From: Pseudomonadota bacterium
Lineage (GTDB): Bacteria > Pseudomonadota > Gammaproteobacteria > Burkholderiales > Rhodocyclaceae
DNA: 64,000 nt
Assembly (NCBI GenBank): GCA_029776255.1
Contig: JAKOTN010000159.1
Span: forward strand, 1-64,000
Direction: 5' to 3'
Part shown: positions 53,046 to 61,579 of the stretch, in pieces
How the letters are laid out: the number at the start of each line of letters is the position of its first letter
Position numbering within the stretch: position 1 is the first letter of the stretch
Notes under the pieces: generated by a model
What the model saw: the letters and a program-made list of their open reading frames with translations, nothing else
The model's database searches: none
Told to the model about the DNA's origin: nothing
Program-made: the position numbers and the translations under genes

Positions 53046-53695
53046 GCGGCGGCTGCCCGCGTCGCGCGTGGGCCTGGCTGCGAGCCAACGGTCAACGGCT
53101 GATCGACTATTACCTGCTCGCCAATGTCGCCGCCTTTGTCGCGTGGCAGGGTTTCGGCATCTTCCGGGCGGGACGCCTCGATCTGGGCGAAATTTCCTTC
53201 ATCGTTCCCAATCTGGTGCTGGCCTGGTTCATTCTGGTGCGACAGCGGTTTGTGGCCATTGACCGCGATTGCTGGCATCAGGCCATCGCCCTGGTGGCGT
53301 TCTTTTCCGGCGTCGCCTTCATGGGCCAACCCGCCACCGCCGGCCCAATCGCCGTTGTGGTTTCACAGGCTTTACTGCTGATCGCCAACCTGCTCGGTCT
53401 CGTCACCCTGTTCAACCTCGGCACCAGCTTCGGGATTTTGATTGCCTGCCGGCAGGTCAAGACCGGCGGACTGTATCGTTACCTGCGCCACCCGATGTAC
53501 GCCACCGATATCCTGCTGCGCATCGGTTATCTGATCGGCCACCGCACCCTGTTGACGGTCAGTCTGTTCGTGCTGTCCACGGCCTGTTACGTCTGGCGTG
53601 CGATTCTCGAAGAACGCTTTCTGGCCGCACAAGGGCCGGCGTATCGGGCCTACATGGCGCGGGTTCGCTACCGCTTCATTCCCGGCGTGTTTTGA
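53042..53695 (+). CDS. ICMT/PEMT-like membrane methyltransferase
   Basis: 217 residues with five to six helices. The SAM-binding hallmark of isoprenylcysteine carboxyl methyltransferase relatives is TGGLYRYLRHPMYATDILLR near residue 145, followed near the C-terminus by the acidic EERFLAAQGPAYRAYMARVR. Members methylate carboxylates, amines or phospholipids at the inner membrane. In this cluster it may methylate an acyl carboxylate or an amine head group. Start overlaps the radical SAM stop by four bases. Confidence 0.85.
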   Translation: MSGGCPRRAWAWLRANGQRLIDYYLLANVAAFVAWQGFGIFRAGRLDLGEISFIVPNLVLAWFILVRQRFVAIDRDCWHQAIALVAFFSGVAFMGQPATAGPIAVVVSQALLLIANLLGLVTLFNLGTSFGILIACRQVKTGGLYRYLRHPMYATDILLRIGYLIGHRTLLTVSLFVLSTACYVWRAILEERFLAAQGPAYRAYMARVRYRFIPGVF

Positions 53696-53704
53696 GGCCC
53701 GGCC

Positions 53705-54754
53705 TTGAATTCCTTCTTCAAGTATCTTTACCACCGCTGCGTCGACGGCGAGTCGCGCTGGTATCCGCTATTGGCGATTTATTACCTGACCTACCGCTGC
53801 ACGTTTCGCTGTCCCTATTGCAGCAACGGCGCCAACCAGCCTTATCACCGCCTGCCGGTCAAGGCGGTCGATGCGGCTACGGCGCTCGAAATCCTGCGCC
53901 GCATCCGTCGACACAGCGAACACTTGGTCATCACCGGCGGCGAACCGCTCGAACATGCCGATGTCGGCGAAGTCTTGCGCCGTTTGCCGGCCCTGAAATT
54001 CAAAACCGTCGCGTTCACCACCAACGGCCACGATCTCGACCGCCATTTGCCCGAAATCGCGGCGGCGATCGATACGCTGGTGGTCAGCCTGGATACGCTG
54101 GAGGTGCGCAAGGCCGATGCCTGGTTTGGTCAAGGCGATGGCGCGCTGACTAAAATCCTGACCAATATCGAGGCCGCCGCCGCGTATCGCCACCGGCGGT
54201 ACGAAATCGTCATTTCCGCCGTCGCCACCCCGAACAATATCCCGGATTTGCACGCCGTCCATCGCTACGCCCAGGAACGAGGCTTTCAACTGGCCGTCTG
54301 CCCGGAACTTCAAGGGGTCAAAGCGCCTGAAAGGCTGCGTCACCACCCGGATTACAAGGCTTTTTTCAATTTTCTTGTCGATGAAAAGAAAAGAGGACAG
54401 GCGATTTTTGGCTCGACGCTTTATCTGGAACACATGCGCGACTTCCGGGCGTTCCGGTGTCACCCCTTCGCCATGCTGGCGGTTGATCCGCGGGGCGAGA
54501 TTTTTTTCCCGTGCCTGGAAATCGGCCAAATGGCAGGCAACATTCTCGACCACGACGATCTCCACGCCGTCCGCCGCGCCGCGCACAAAAATCGCGTCTT
54601 GCCGGCCGGTTTCGGCACCGATAACGATACCGGCAGCCCAAACAGCGGTACCGATTGCCGCGCCAGTTGCCACTCGGCGTGCGCCCTTGGGTTCTCGCTG
54701 GCGATCGAACACCCGTGGTCGGCGGCGGCTGATACACTGCGGAGCCGGATTTGA
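53705..54754 (+). CDS. Radical SAM protein (fourth of the cluster)
   Basis: 349 residues from a TTG at 53705. Motif CTFRCPYC (Cys32/36/39), then VITGGEPLEHADVGEVLRRL. C-terminal cysteines FRCHPFAMLAVDPRGEIFFP, CLEIG and DCRASCHSACALG make an auxiliary-cluster binding region, as in SPASM/twitch enzymes. Spacing of 9 bp after the methyltransferase. It is similar in layout to the protein at 52032 but not a close copy. The last radical SAM gene of the run; substrate unknown. Confidence 0.86.
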   Translation: MNSFFKYLYHRCVDGESRWYPLLAIYYLTYRCTFRCPYCSNGANQPYHRLPVKAVDAATALEILRRIRRHSEHLVITGGEPLEHADVGEVLRRLPALKFKTVAFTTNGHDLDRHLPEIAAAIDTLVVSLDTLEVRKADAWFGQGDGALTKILTNIEAAAAYRHRRYEIVISAVATPNNIPDLHAVHRYAQERGFQLAVCPELQGVKAPERLRHHPDYKAFFNFLVDEKKRGQAIFGSTLYLEHMRDFRAFRCHPFAMLAVDPRGEIFFPCLEIGQMAGNILDHDDLHAVRRAAHKNRVLPAGFGTDNDTGSPNSGTDCRASCHSACALGFSLAIEHPWSAAADTLRSRI

Positions 54755-54821
54755 TGTCCGGCTTGGTTGTCTCCCCTGCGCCATCGCGGCGATTTTCCCG
54801 TTGAAGAAAGCCTCCTCCGCC

Positions 54822-55787
54822 ATGCTCCCCACGCTCGACGAAATTACCGACGCCGCCACGATCATTTACCGGGCGATGCCGCCGACGCCGCAATATTGCT
54901 GGCCCCTGCTATGCGAACGACTCGGCGCCGAGGTGTGGGTCAAACACGAAAACCACACGCCGGTGGGCGCCTTCAAACTCCGCGGCGGACTGGTTTACTT
55001 CGCCGATCTGGCCCGGCGCACGGGACTCAAGGGCGTGGTGACCGCCACGCGCGGCAATCATGGCCAGTCGGTGGCCATGGCCGCGAAACGCCACGGTCTT
55101 TCCGCCACAGTCGTCGTGCCGCACGGCAACAGCCTGGAGAAGAATGCGGCGATGCGCGCCCTGGGAGCGGAACTGGTCGAGTACGGCAACGATTTTCAAG
55201 CCTCGCGCGAACAGGCGGCGCGAATCGCCGAGGAACACTCCCTGCACCTGGTTCCAGCCTTCCACCCCTCGCTGCTCCGGGGTGTCGCCACCTATAGCAT
55301 GGAGCTGCTACAGGCGGTTCGGGACCTCGATACGGTCTACGTGCCGATTGGCCTGGGGTCCGGAATTTGCGGCCTGGTCGCGGCGCGAAACGCCTTGGGG
55401 CACCGCGCGGAGATCGTTGGCGTCGTTTCCTCGCAGGCCCGCGCTTACGCGGCCTCGTTTGCCGCGAAAGCGGTCGTCGAGGCTGAAGTCAGCACCTCGC
55501 TGGCCGACGGCATGGCGTGCCGCACACCGGTACCGGAAGCGTTGGAAATCATTTGGCGGCATGTCGATCGAATCGTTGAAGTCAGCGACGACGAAATCGC
55601 GGCAGCCATTCGGGTCCTGCACGAGTGCACGCATAACTGCGCCGAGGGGGCCGGCGCGGCGGGCTTGGCCGCCGCGATCAAGGAACGGCGGGCCGTGACC
55701 GGACGTAAAGTGGCGTTCGTGCTTTCCGGCGGCAATATCGATCGCCAAACCTTCGCCCAAGTGTTGTGCGAAACCTCGACCGCATGA
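54822..55787 (+). CDS. Threonine dehydratase-like PLP enzyme
   Basis: 321 residues from the ATG at 54822. Fold-type II PLP features: catalytic Lys in NHTPVGAFKLRGGLVYFADL, the phosphate site in GLGSGICGLVAARN, TRGNHGQSVAMAAKRHG and late ALSGGN-like VLSGGNIDRQTF. It has the catalytic domain of threonine/serine dehydratase (IlvA/TdcB) but lacks the ACT regulatory domain. Position 67 bp after the last radical SAM gene, same strand. It may give 2-oxobutyrate or propionyl precursors for odd-chain starters in the lipid pathway, or be simply an unlinked catabolic gene. Confidence 0.85.
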   Translation: MLPTLDEITDAATIIYRAMPPTPQYCWPLLCERLGAEVWVKHENHTPVGAFKLRGGLVYFADLARRTGLKGVVTATRGNHGQSVAMAAKRHGLSATVVVPHGNSLEKNAAMRALGAELVEYGNDFQASREQAARIAEEHSLHLVPAFHPSLLRGVATYSMELLQAVRDLDTVYVPIGLGSGICGLVAARNALGHRAEIVGVVSSQARAYAASFAAKAVVEAEVSTSLADGMACRTPVPEALEIIWRHVDRIVEVSDDEIAAAIRVLHECTHNCAEGAGAAGLAAAIKERRAVTGRKVAFVLSGGNIDRQTFAQVLCETSTA

Positions 55788-55813
55788 CCGAAACGGGATC
55801 GGCTCAGGCGTGC

Positions 55814-56380
<567 letters not shown>

Positions 56381-56401
56381 CGCGAGTCGTGGAGCCCGTC
56401 G

Positions 56402-56438
56402 TGAAAAAAAGAAACGGCGCGGTGACGAAACCCGCGCC
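56402..56438 (-). terminator. Rho-independent terminator before greB
   Basis: Stem ggcgcgg (56416-56422) and ccgcgcc (56432-56438) with a 9-base loop, then on the minus strand GTTTCTTTTTTT. It ends the small gene at 56463 and separates it from greB. Confidence 0.82.
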
Positions 56439-56462
56439 GGACCGCGCACCGCGTGAAGGCGA

Positions 56463-56783
56463 TCAGTAGCCGATATTGAAGGCGCCGACATCCACCCGTA
56501 CCGTATCGCGACCCAAGGCCAGCGCCGTGTAGCGGGCAAAACCCACCGCCCAGTCCTTGCGATCCACGAACCGCTGTTCGCCACCGTAGCGGGCGACGTT
56601 GAGGATTTTATCTATAATCAACACTTTACCCATTGGATTGCTGGGCTCGCATTCAAGATCGGCAAACTCCTTGTCAAACCACCGGCGCGCTTCTTCGGGA
56701 GAACCTCCAGCAAGTTCGGCATCGGAGAATTTGAACGCATATTCCCTCTCCCGAGCAAACGAAACAACTACGTGATAGACCAT
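56463..56783 (-). CDS. Conserved hypothetical protein
   Basis: 106 residues from the ATG at 56783 with GGGAGG seven bases upstream. No signal peptide or membrane helix. It opens MVYHVVVSFAREREYAFKFS and has the segments ARRWFDKEFADLECEPSNPM and GKVLIIDKILNVARYGGEQR. Alternating short strands and helices suggest a small alpha/beta cytoplasmic domain. I do not recognise a family. A good ribosome site and its own terminator indicate an expressed gene. Confidence 0.68.
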   Translation of the reverse strand: MVYHVVVSFAREREYAFKFSDAELAGGSPEEARRWFDKEFADLECEPSNPMGKVLIIDKILNVARYGGEQRFVDRKDWAVGFARYTALALGRDTVRVDVGAFNIGY

Positions 56784-57316
56784 CCGCGACCTCCCGAGGT
56801 ATCTCAAGGTTACAATTTCATACTACATTCTATTCGTAAAAACGCCACATGCCGCAAGTCTCGGACGCATGAATCGCGTTTATTGACAGTCTTGACGCTT
56901 ACGTTTCGATGCCCGTGCGCTTTCCGCCCGTCGCAATCGGGAGTGGCGCCGCGTGCGCCACGCGGGGTTTGGCCCGCTCAATCGGCCTGTGATCGGCCTG
57001 TGATCGGAGCGACGATCGGCGGCCTCGGAAGCGGGTTTCCCGAGTCGGCAGTCCGACCGCGGTCATGGAGCCGACTCGCCCGCCGCCATGAAATGCGCGG
57101 CGTTACCAGCCACCGACGGCGATGCCGGCAATCGTCGCTCCCGGTTGTTTTTTGCGCTTGGCACGCCTACCATAGGCTCGGATTCTAGGCGTATCCTCGC
57201 CGCCGCGCTGGCGAACTCGCGGCCCATCGCCGACGGACGCCACAGGCATGCGTACCAAATGAGGGCTGCCAACCCTGCCCGGCCAACCGAATCACAACCT
57301 TTGGGAAATCGCCGCC
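56784..57316. other. Gene-free stretch with repeats
   Basis: Contains a tandem repeat of atcggcctgtg (56981-56991 and 56992-57002, with a third partial atcgg) and a hairpin gtggcgc-cgcgt-gcgccac (56943-56961) without T-run. The left 100 bp are AT-richer and hold the promoter of the gene at 56463; the right end holds that of the YdcH-like gene. A frame at 57063-57272 (-) has no support. Confidence 0.45.
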
Positions 57317-57526
57317 ATGCTAACGGAAGAACAGATCGAAGACACCCGCGCCACTCTTAATGAATTGCATATCGAGCATCGCGATCTCGACTTGGTGATT
57401 GACCATCTTCTCATCAGTCCACCGCCAGACGAACTGCTGGTTCGCCGCCTGAAAAAACGCAAGCTGTTACTCAAGGACCGGATCGCGCAACTCGAACAGT
57501 TGCTTGAACCGGGCGTTTCCGCCTGA
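57317..57526 (+). CDS. YdcH-like (DUF465) small protein
   Basis: 69 residues, all-helical: LTEEQIEDTRATLNELHIEH, then RDLDLVIDHLLISPPPDEL, LVRRLKKRKLLLKDRIAQLE. The 'L...H..LD..I' and 'LKKRKLLLKD.I' patterns define DUF465/YdcH. A helical hairpin is expected. Function unknown although widely conserved. It is 31 bp upstream of the hydrolase gene and probably in the same transcript. Confidence 0.88.
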   Translation: MLTEEQIEDTRATLNELHIEHRDLDLVIDHLLISPPPDELLVRRLKKRKLLLKDRIAQLEQLLEPGVSA

Positions 57527-57557
57527 AACAGGGCCAGGGGTCGAGCACCAGCACCGC

Positions 57558-58370
57558 ATGGAACTCACGGTCGCCGGAAAACGCTGTCGTGTCGCCACTG
57601 GTGGCCAGCCGTTTTCATCCGAAAGGTCGTCGTGGCCACCGCTGCTGCTGATTCACGGCGCGGCCAATGACAGCGATGCCTGGCACGCTGTTGCCGCCGG
57701 GCTTTGCGCCGCCGGTTGCGCGGTGTTGGCGCCCGATCTGCCCGGTCACGGCCTCTCCGGTGGCCCGCCCTTGCGCGGCATCGAGGCGCTGGCCGATTGG
57801 CTACCGGCGTTGCTTGACGCTGCCGGTGTCGAGCGAGCCGTGCTCGTCGGACACTCCATGGGGTCGCTGATCGCGCTCGACTGCGCCGCACGCCATCCGC
57901 AACGCGTCAGCCATCTGGCGCTGCTCGGCACATCGGCGCCGATGCCGGTTGCCGAGGCGTTGCTGAGCCGTGCCGAAGCGCACCCGGACGCGGTCTATCG
58001 GCTGATGATGGAGTACTCGTTGACACCGCGTTTCCAACTCGCGGGCAGCGGCGGTCACGGCGTCTGGGGTCCCGGCGTCACCTTGGCGATCATGCGCCGC
58101 AGCCCGCCCGGGGTGCTGGCCGTCGACCTCGCCAACTGCAACGATTATCGGCGCGGTCTCGAAGCGGCGGCACAGGTCGCCTGCCCGACCCTGCTGTTGA
58201 TTGCCCGTCGCGACCGGATGACGCCACGCCGCGATCTGCCACCGCTCCAGGCGCGACTGCGGCACGTAAGCGCCGTGGAAATCGTCGACTGCGGACACGC
58301 GATGATGAACGAGCAACCAGGGGCGGTTGTCGACGCCTTGCGGCAATTCGTCTCAAAAGTATCGTTTTAA
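57558..58370 (+). CDS. Alpha/beta hydrolase
   Basis: 270 residues from the ATG at 57558. Oxyanion LLIHGAANDSDAWHAVAAGL (about 36), nucleophile in LVGHSMGSLIALDCAARHPQ (Ser about 102), acid in LLIARRDRMTPRR and His in VDCGHAMMNEQPG complete the triad. The closest patterns are BioH/MenH-like esterases of the alpha/beta-hydrolase superfamily. Substrate unknown. Convergent with the PEP-CTERM gene, with only 2 bp between stops. Confidence 0.88.
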   Translation: MELTVAGKRCRVATGGQPFSSERSSWPPLLLIHGAANDSDAWHAVAAGLCAAGCAVLAPDLPGHGLSGGPPLRGIEALADWLPALLDAAGVERAVLVGHSMGSLIALDCAARHPQRVSHLALLGTSAPMPVAEALLSRAEAHPDAVYRLMMEYSLTPRFQLAGSGGHGVWGPGVTLAIMRRSPPGVLAVDLANCNDYRRGLEAAAQVACPTLLLIARRDRMTPRRDLPPLQARLRHVSAVEIVDCGHAMMNEQPGAVVDALRQFVSKVSF

Positions 58371-58372
58371 AA

Positions 58373-58954
58373 TTAAATATCTTGACGTGTTCTGCGCCGC
58401 ACGGCGCCGACCATGGCGAAGCCACTCAACATCAACGCCCAGCTCGACGGCTCTGGAACCGCCGTTCCACCGCTAGTGAAGCTGAAATTGTCAAAACTGA
58501 AGCCTTGCGGGTCGTTGTTGCTGAAAGTGACCGACGCTATCGACGACAGCGATCCGAACGATAGCGTTTTGGTTTCGAACTGGATAAAGTCCGTGAAGTT
58601 GACCGCGCTGGTCGAACCGTCACCGAAAGTAAGCTGGGCGACCATCACCGAGCCGGGCAAGTTTGCTCCGTCGACAGTGAGACTGAGATTTGACACCGGA
58701 TTTGCGAAAGTCACTGTCAGATCGTTGCCGCAACTCAAGCTCAAGTCCAGGGAACAGAGTTGTCGGGTCAATAAACTGGCCGGGCCGACGAAATAATCCC
58801 CCAGATATAACGATTTTCCGGTGAAAGTGGCTTCACCGATAGTCAGGCTGGTGCCGGCATGACCCAACGGCGCGCTTTCGAAATCGATTACCGCCGCGGA
58901 AACCGGTACCATGACCGAACAAAGTAAAAATGCGGTAACAGTTTTAATTTCCAT
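58373..58954 (-). CDS. PEP-CTERM sorting-domain protein
   Basis: 193 residues from the ATG at 58954 with GAGGA upstream. The signal peptide is MEIKTVTAFLLCSVMVPVSA. The mature part is a Ser/Thr-rich beta domain (LTIGEATFTGKSLYLGDYFV, SLTVDGANLPGSVMVAQLTF). The C-terminus AVPEPSSWALMLSGFAMVGA followed by VRRRTRQDI is a clear PEP-CTERM signal (PEP motif, helix, basic tail). It is a substrate for exosortase EpsH, which goes with extracellular polysaccharide. No exosortase gene is in this window. Confidence 0.92.
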   Translation of the reverse strand: MEIKTVTAFLLCSVMVPVSAAVIDFESAPLGHAGTSLTIGEATFTGKSLYLGDYFVGPASLLTRQLCSLDLSLSCGNDLTVTFANPVSNLSLTVDGANLPGSVMVAQLTFGDGSTSAVNFTDFIQFETKTLSFGSLSSIASVTFSNNDPQGFSFDNFSFTSGGTAVPEPSSWALMLSGFAMVGAVRRRTRQDI

Positions 58955-59094
58955 CGTCGTCCTCATCGATTGAAAACGCATGCGAATATCCGCGTGCGGT
59001 TGAGTGGTTTTTTTAAAAAACAATTGTCAGCCAAGGTCTTCTGATAGGTATTAACGAATAAAAATTAGCTGAAAGCAATTCGCGGAATCATTCC

Positions 59095-59424
59095 TTAACA
59101 CTTGCCTGCCTTTTTTAGTAAAGCATTGCAGGAATTGCCGGCGCTCTTGCTGCCGACCTCATTGCAAATCGCGTCCGACGACTCGCCGATCGACGTATAA
59201 GAAAAATATCCTTCCACATAACAGTTATATTTCTTCCCCGTTTTCGTGGTCACCAGATAAACCGCCTGCGCTCCTTCATTCTGGCGATTTGAAATGGTGA
59301 ATTCGTTTTTATCAAGCCCGAGTGCAAACGCGGTTCTTTTCACTATGGCATCGTCGGTGGCCAGTTTAGCGCATCCCACCACCGCGATCACAAGAAATAC
59401 TGGAAATATTTTTTTGACTTTCAT
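59095..59424 (-). CDS. Small lipoprotein, unknown
   Basis: 109 residues. Lipoprotein signal peptide with lipobox: KIFPVFLVIAVVGCAKLATD (Cys18). The mature part has four further cysteines (NCYVEG, AICNEV, NSCNALLKKAGKC), probably in disulfides in the periplasm. It carries a short beta-strand pattern (AVYLVTTKTGKKYNCYVEGY). No family recognised. The gene is AT-richer than its neighbours. Confidence 0.75.
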   Translation of the reverse strand: MKVKKIFPVFLVIAVVGCAKLATDDAIVKRTAFALGLDKNEFTISNRQNEGAQAVYLVTTKTGKKYNCYVEGYFSYTSIGESSDAICNEVGSKSAGNSCNALLKKAGKC

Positions 59425-59633
59425 TTACTCATTTCTCCAGAGCATGATTGCTGACATCGAACTCACCACATAAAATAAAGTGAATAAATTTTATGAGTGT
59501 GCCTTGGCAACAATCAACCTTCTTTCCACCAATCGCCGCCACTCGTCTGCAAATGGAGTGGAAATCCGCGAACAGCTTGAAATCGACGATGAACGGCAGT
59601 CCAGCGGGTTCCTAGCGGGGAGATAATCGCCGC

Positions 59634-60722
59634 ATGAACGAAGCCGACATTGACGTTAGTGCCTTCAGGAGGGAACCAAACACCATTCTGCGGGCCACGC
59701 TGCGCCTTAGTTTGATTTACTGGGCCTGCATGTTCGTCGCCGATAGCGTATTAGGCTATTTCATCAATATCGACCCCGTTGAGTCGGCGCCATTGAAATT
59801 CGTGTTGTACGGGTTGTCGGCCCTGATGACTTATGCGATGTCAATGCTACTTTTTCGCATGAGGCGATTATCGTTTGTCCAGAAAGCGCTACTGAACTTT
59901 GCATTATCTGCAGTCGGCGCGCCTATTTATACCGCCATCGATTTCATGAATTACACGCTTTGCCAATATCCAAAGCCGGTCACATTCGATCCGGTGTACT
60001 CCGGTTATACCTTGATCGAGGGTGCGTCCCAATTATTTGGCTGGTGCTGCCTTTTCACCGCCTTCCTTTACCATTTCGAGGTTCGCGACCGGGAACGTCG
60101 TCTGGCGGCCATTCGCGAAGAAGCGTTAACAGCAAAAATGCACGCCCTGCACTATCAGATAAACCCGCATTTTCTGTTCAACACATTGAACTCCATCGCG
60201 GAATTGATCAAGGAAGGGTCGGGGACACAAGCGGAGCGGATGGTATTATCGCTGGCCACGTTCTTGCGCACGACGTTGTCGCTCGATCCCATGCACGACA
60301 CGTTGCTGGCAGACGAGATTGCTCTTCAGCAGGATTATCTGGCAATCGAACGCGAACGTTTTTCCGATCGCATGACCTTCACAATAAAAATGCCAGAAGA
60401 GGTAAGCGATGCATTGGTGCCAAGCCTTATTCTTCAGCCGTTGATCGAAAATGCGATCAAGCACGGTGTCAGCGCGTCGGCGGATCCGGTTGAAATCGCA
60501 CTTCAAGCCAGCCATCAGGCGGGCCGTTTGCGGATCATGGTTGAAAATGACGTTCCAGATGACGGGACGGAGACAATTTTGCGTCAGGGCATGGGGCTTG
60601 GGTTGCGGAATGTCGCTGAACGCTTGCGCCTGAGGTTACAAGGTGAGGCCAATGTTTCCTTCGGCCTGGTAACGCCGCGTCGTTTTCGCGTTGCCATCGA
60701 TTTACCATGGAGGTCGGCATGA
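59634..60722 (+). CDS. LytS/AlgZ-type sensor histidine kinase
   Basis: 362 residues. Four helices in the N-terminal 150 residues, then the His_kinase (PF06580) domain with ALHYQINPHFLFNTLNSIAE (phospho-His), LVPSLILQPLIENAIKHGVS (N-box) and GMGLGLRNVAERLRLRLQGE (G-box). This family pairs with LytTR regulators, and the next gene is one. It overlaps that gene by four bases. It fits the AlgZ/AlgR (FimS) pair that controls alginate and type IV pili in pseudomonads; the target here is unknown. Confidence 0.92.
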   Translation: MNEADIDVSAFRREPNTILRATLRLSLIYWACMFVADSVLGYFINIDPVESAPLKFVLYGLSALMTYAMSMLLFRMRRLSFVQKALLNFALSAVGAPIYTAIDFMNYTLCQYPKPVTFDPVYSGYTLIEGASQLFGWCCLFTAFLYHFEVRDRERRLAAIREEALTAKMHALHYQINPHFLFNTLNSIAELIKEGSGTQAERMVLSLATFLRTTLSLDPMHDTLLADEIALQQDYLAIERERFSDRMTFTIKMPEEVSDALVPSLILQPLIENAIKHGVSASADPVEIALQASHQAGRLRIMVENDVPDDGTETILRQGMGLGLRNVAERLRLRLQGEANVSFGLVTPRRFRVAIDLPWRSA

Positions 60723-61495
60723 CGGGTCTGACCGTGCTTGTCGTTGACGATGAGCCGCTCGCCCGGCGAAGGCTGACCCGCTTGTTGGGAAGATTGAACT
60801 GGGTGGAACGTATCGAGCAAGCCACCGATGTGTTGGACGCCTGCCGAAAAACAGTGGAAATACAACCAGATATCATGCTCCTGGACATCCAGATGCCCGG
60901 CGGCAGCGGTTTCGATGTGCTGGAGAGGTTGGAGTCGGAGCCGCCCGTCGTGGTATTCGTCACCGCTTTCGACCACCACGCACTGCGCGCTTTCGAAGCC
61001 AACGCCGTCGATTATCTGACCAAACCGATCGAACCGGGACGTTTCGATCAGGCCATGGCGCGAGCACAATCGATCGTGGGCGCGCGCTTGCAAACAGACC
61101 GCATAGCCGAATTACAGGAGACGATTGCCTCCCTGAAGCGTGCGTTGCGTGAACAACCCCGACAAACAGGCGAATTCTGGGTCAAGATCAGGGGGGAGCA
61201 TCTGCGCGTCGGCCTTGAAAAAATCATTCGATTTCAGGCGGAACGCGACTACGTGCGCATTCATGTCGCGGGAGCGGACTATCTGTACCAGGAAACGCTG
61301 GGTTCACTTGAGCAACGCCTTGATTCCTCGGAGTTCATACGCGTTCACCGCGGCGCCATCGTGCGCATCGACACGATTGTCGGCATCAGGCCGGCGCCCT
61401 TCGCCGCTATGATCGCGGTGCTCAAGGACGGCTCTGAAATCCGCATCGGGAGGACATATGCTTCGTCCGTGCGAGAAAAACTGATGCGGAAATAA
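60719..61495 (+). CDS. LytTR-family response regulator (AlgR-like)
   Basis: 258 residues from the ATG at 60719. The receiver opens LTVLVVDDEPLARRRLTRLL, with the phospho-acceptor Asp in DIMLLDIQMPGGSGFDVLER and switch Lys in VDYLTKPIEPGRF. The C-terminal LytTR domain has VKIRGEHLRVGLEKIIRFQA and EFIRVHRGAIVRIDTIVGI. It binds direct repeats upstream of target promoters. It is encoded with the kinase. Confidence 0.93.
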   Translation: MTGLTVLVVDDEPLARRRLTRLLGRLNWVERIEQATDVLDACRKTVEIQPDIMLLDIQMPGGSGFDVLERLESEPPVVVFVTAFDHHALRAFEANAVDYLTKPIEPGRFDQAMARAQSIVGARLQTDRIAELQETIASLKRALREQPRQTGEFWVKIRGEHLRVGLEKIIRFQAERDYVRIHVAGADYLYQETLGSLEQRLDSSEFIRVHRGAIVRIDTIVGIRPAPFAAMIAVLKDGSEIRIGRTYASSVREKLMRK

Positions 61496-61579
61496 CCGAC
61501 GACTGAAATCTTTTGGGTTGGATGAGAGTTTGTTCGTCGCCGGTTCTCGACCGCTGCCCTGGCCACGTGCGGTCGCGAT

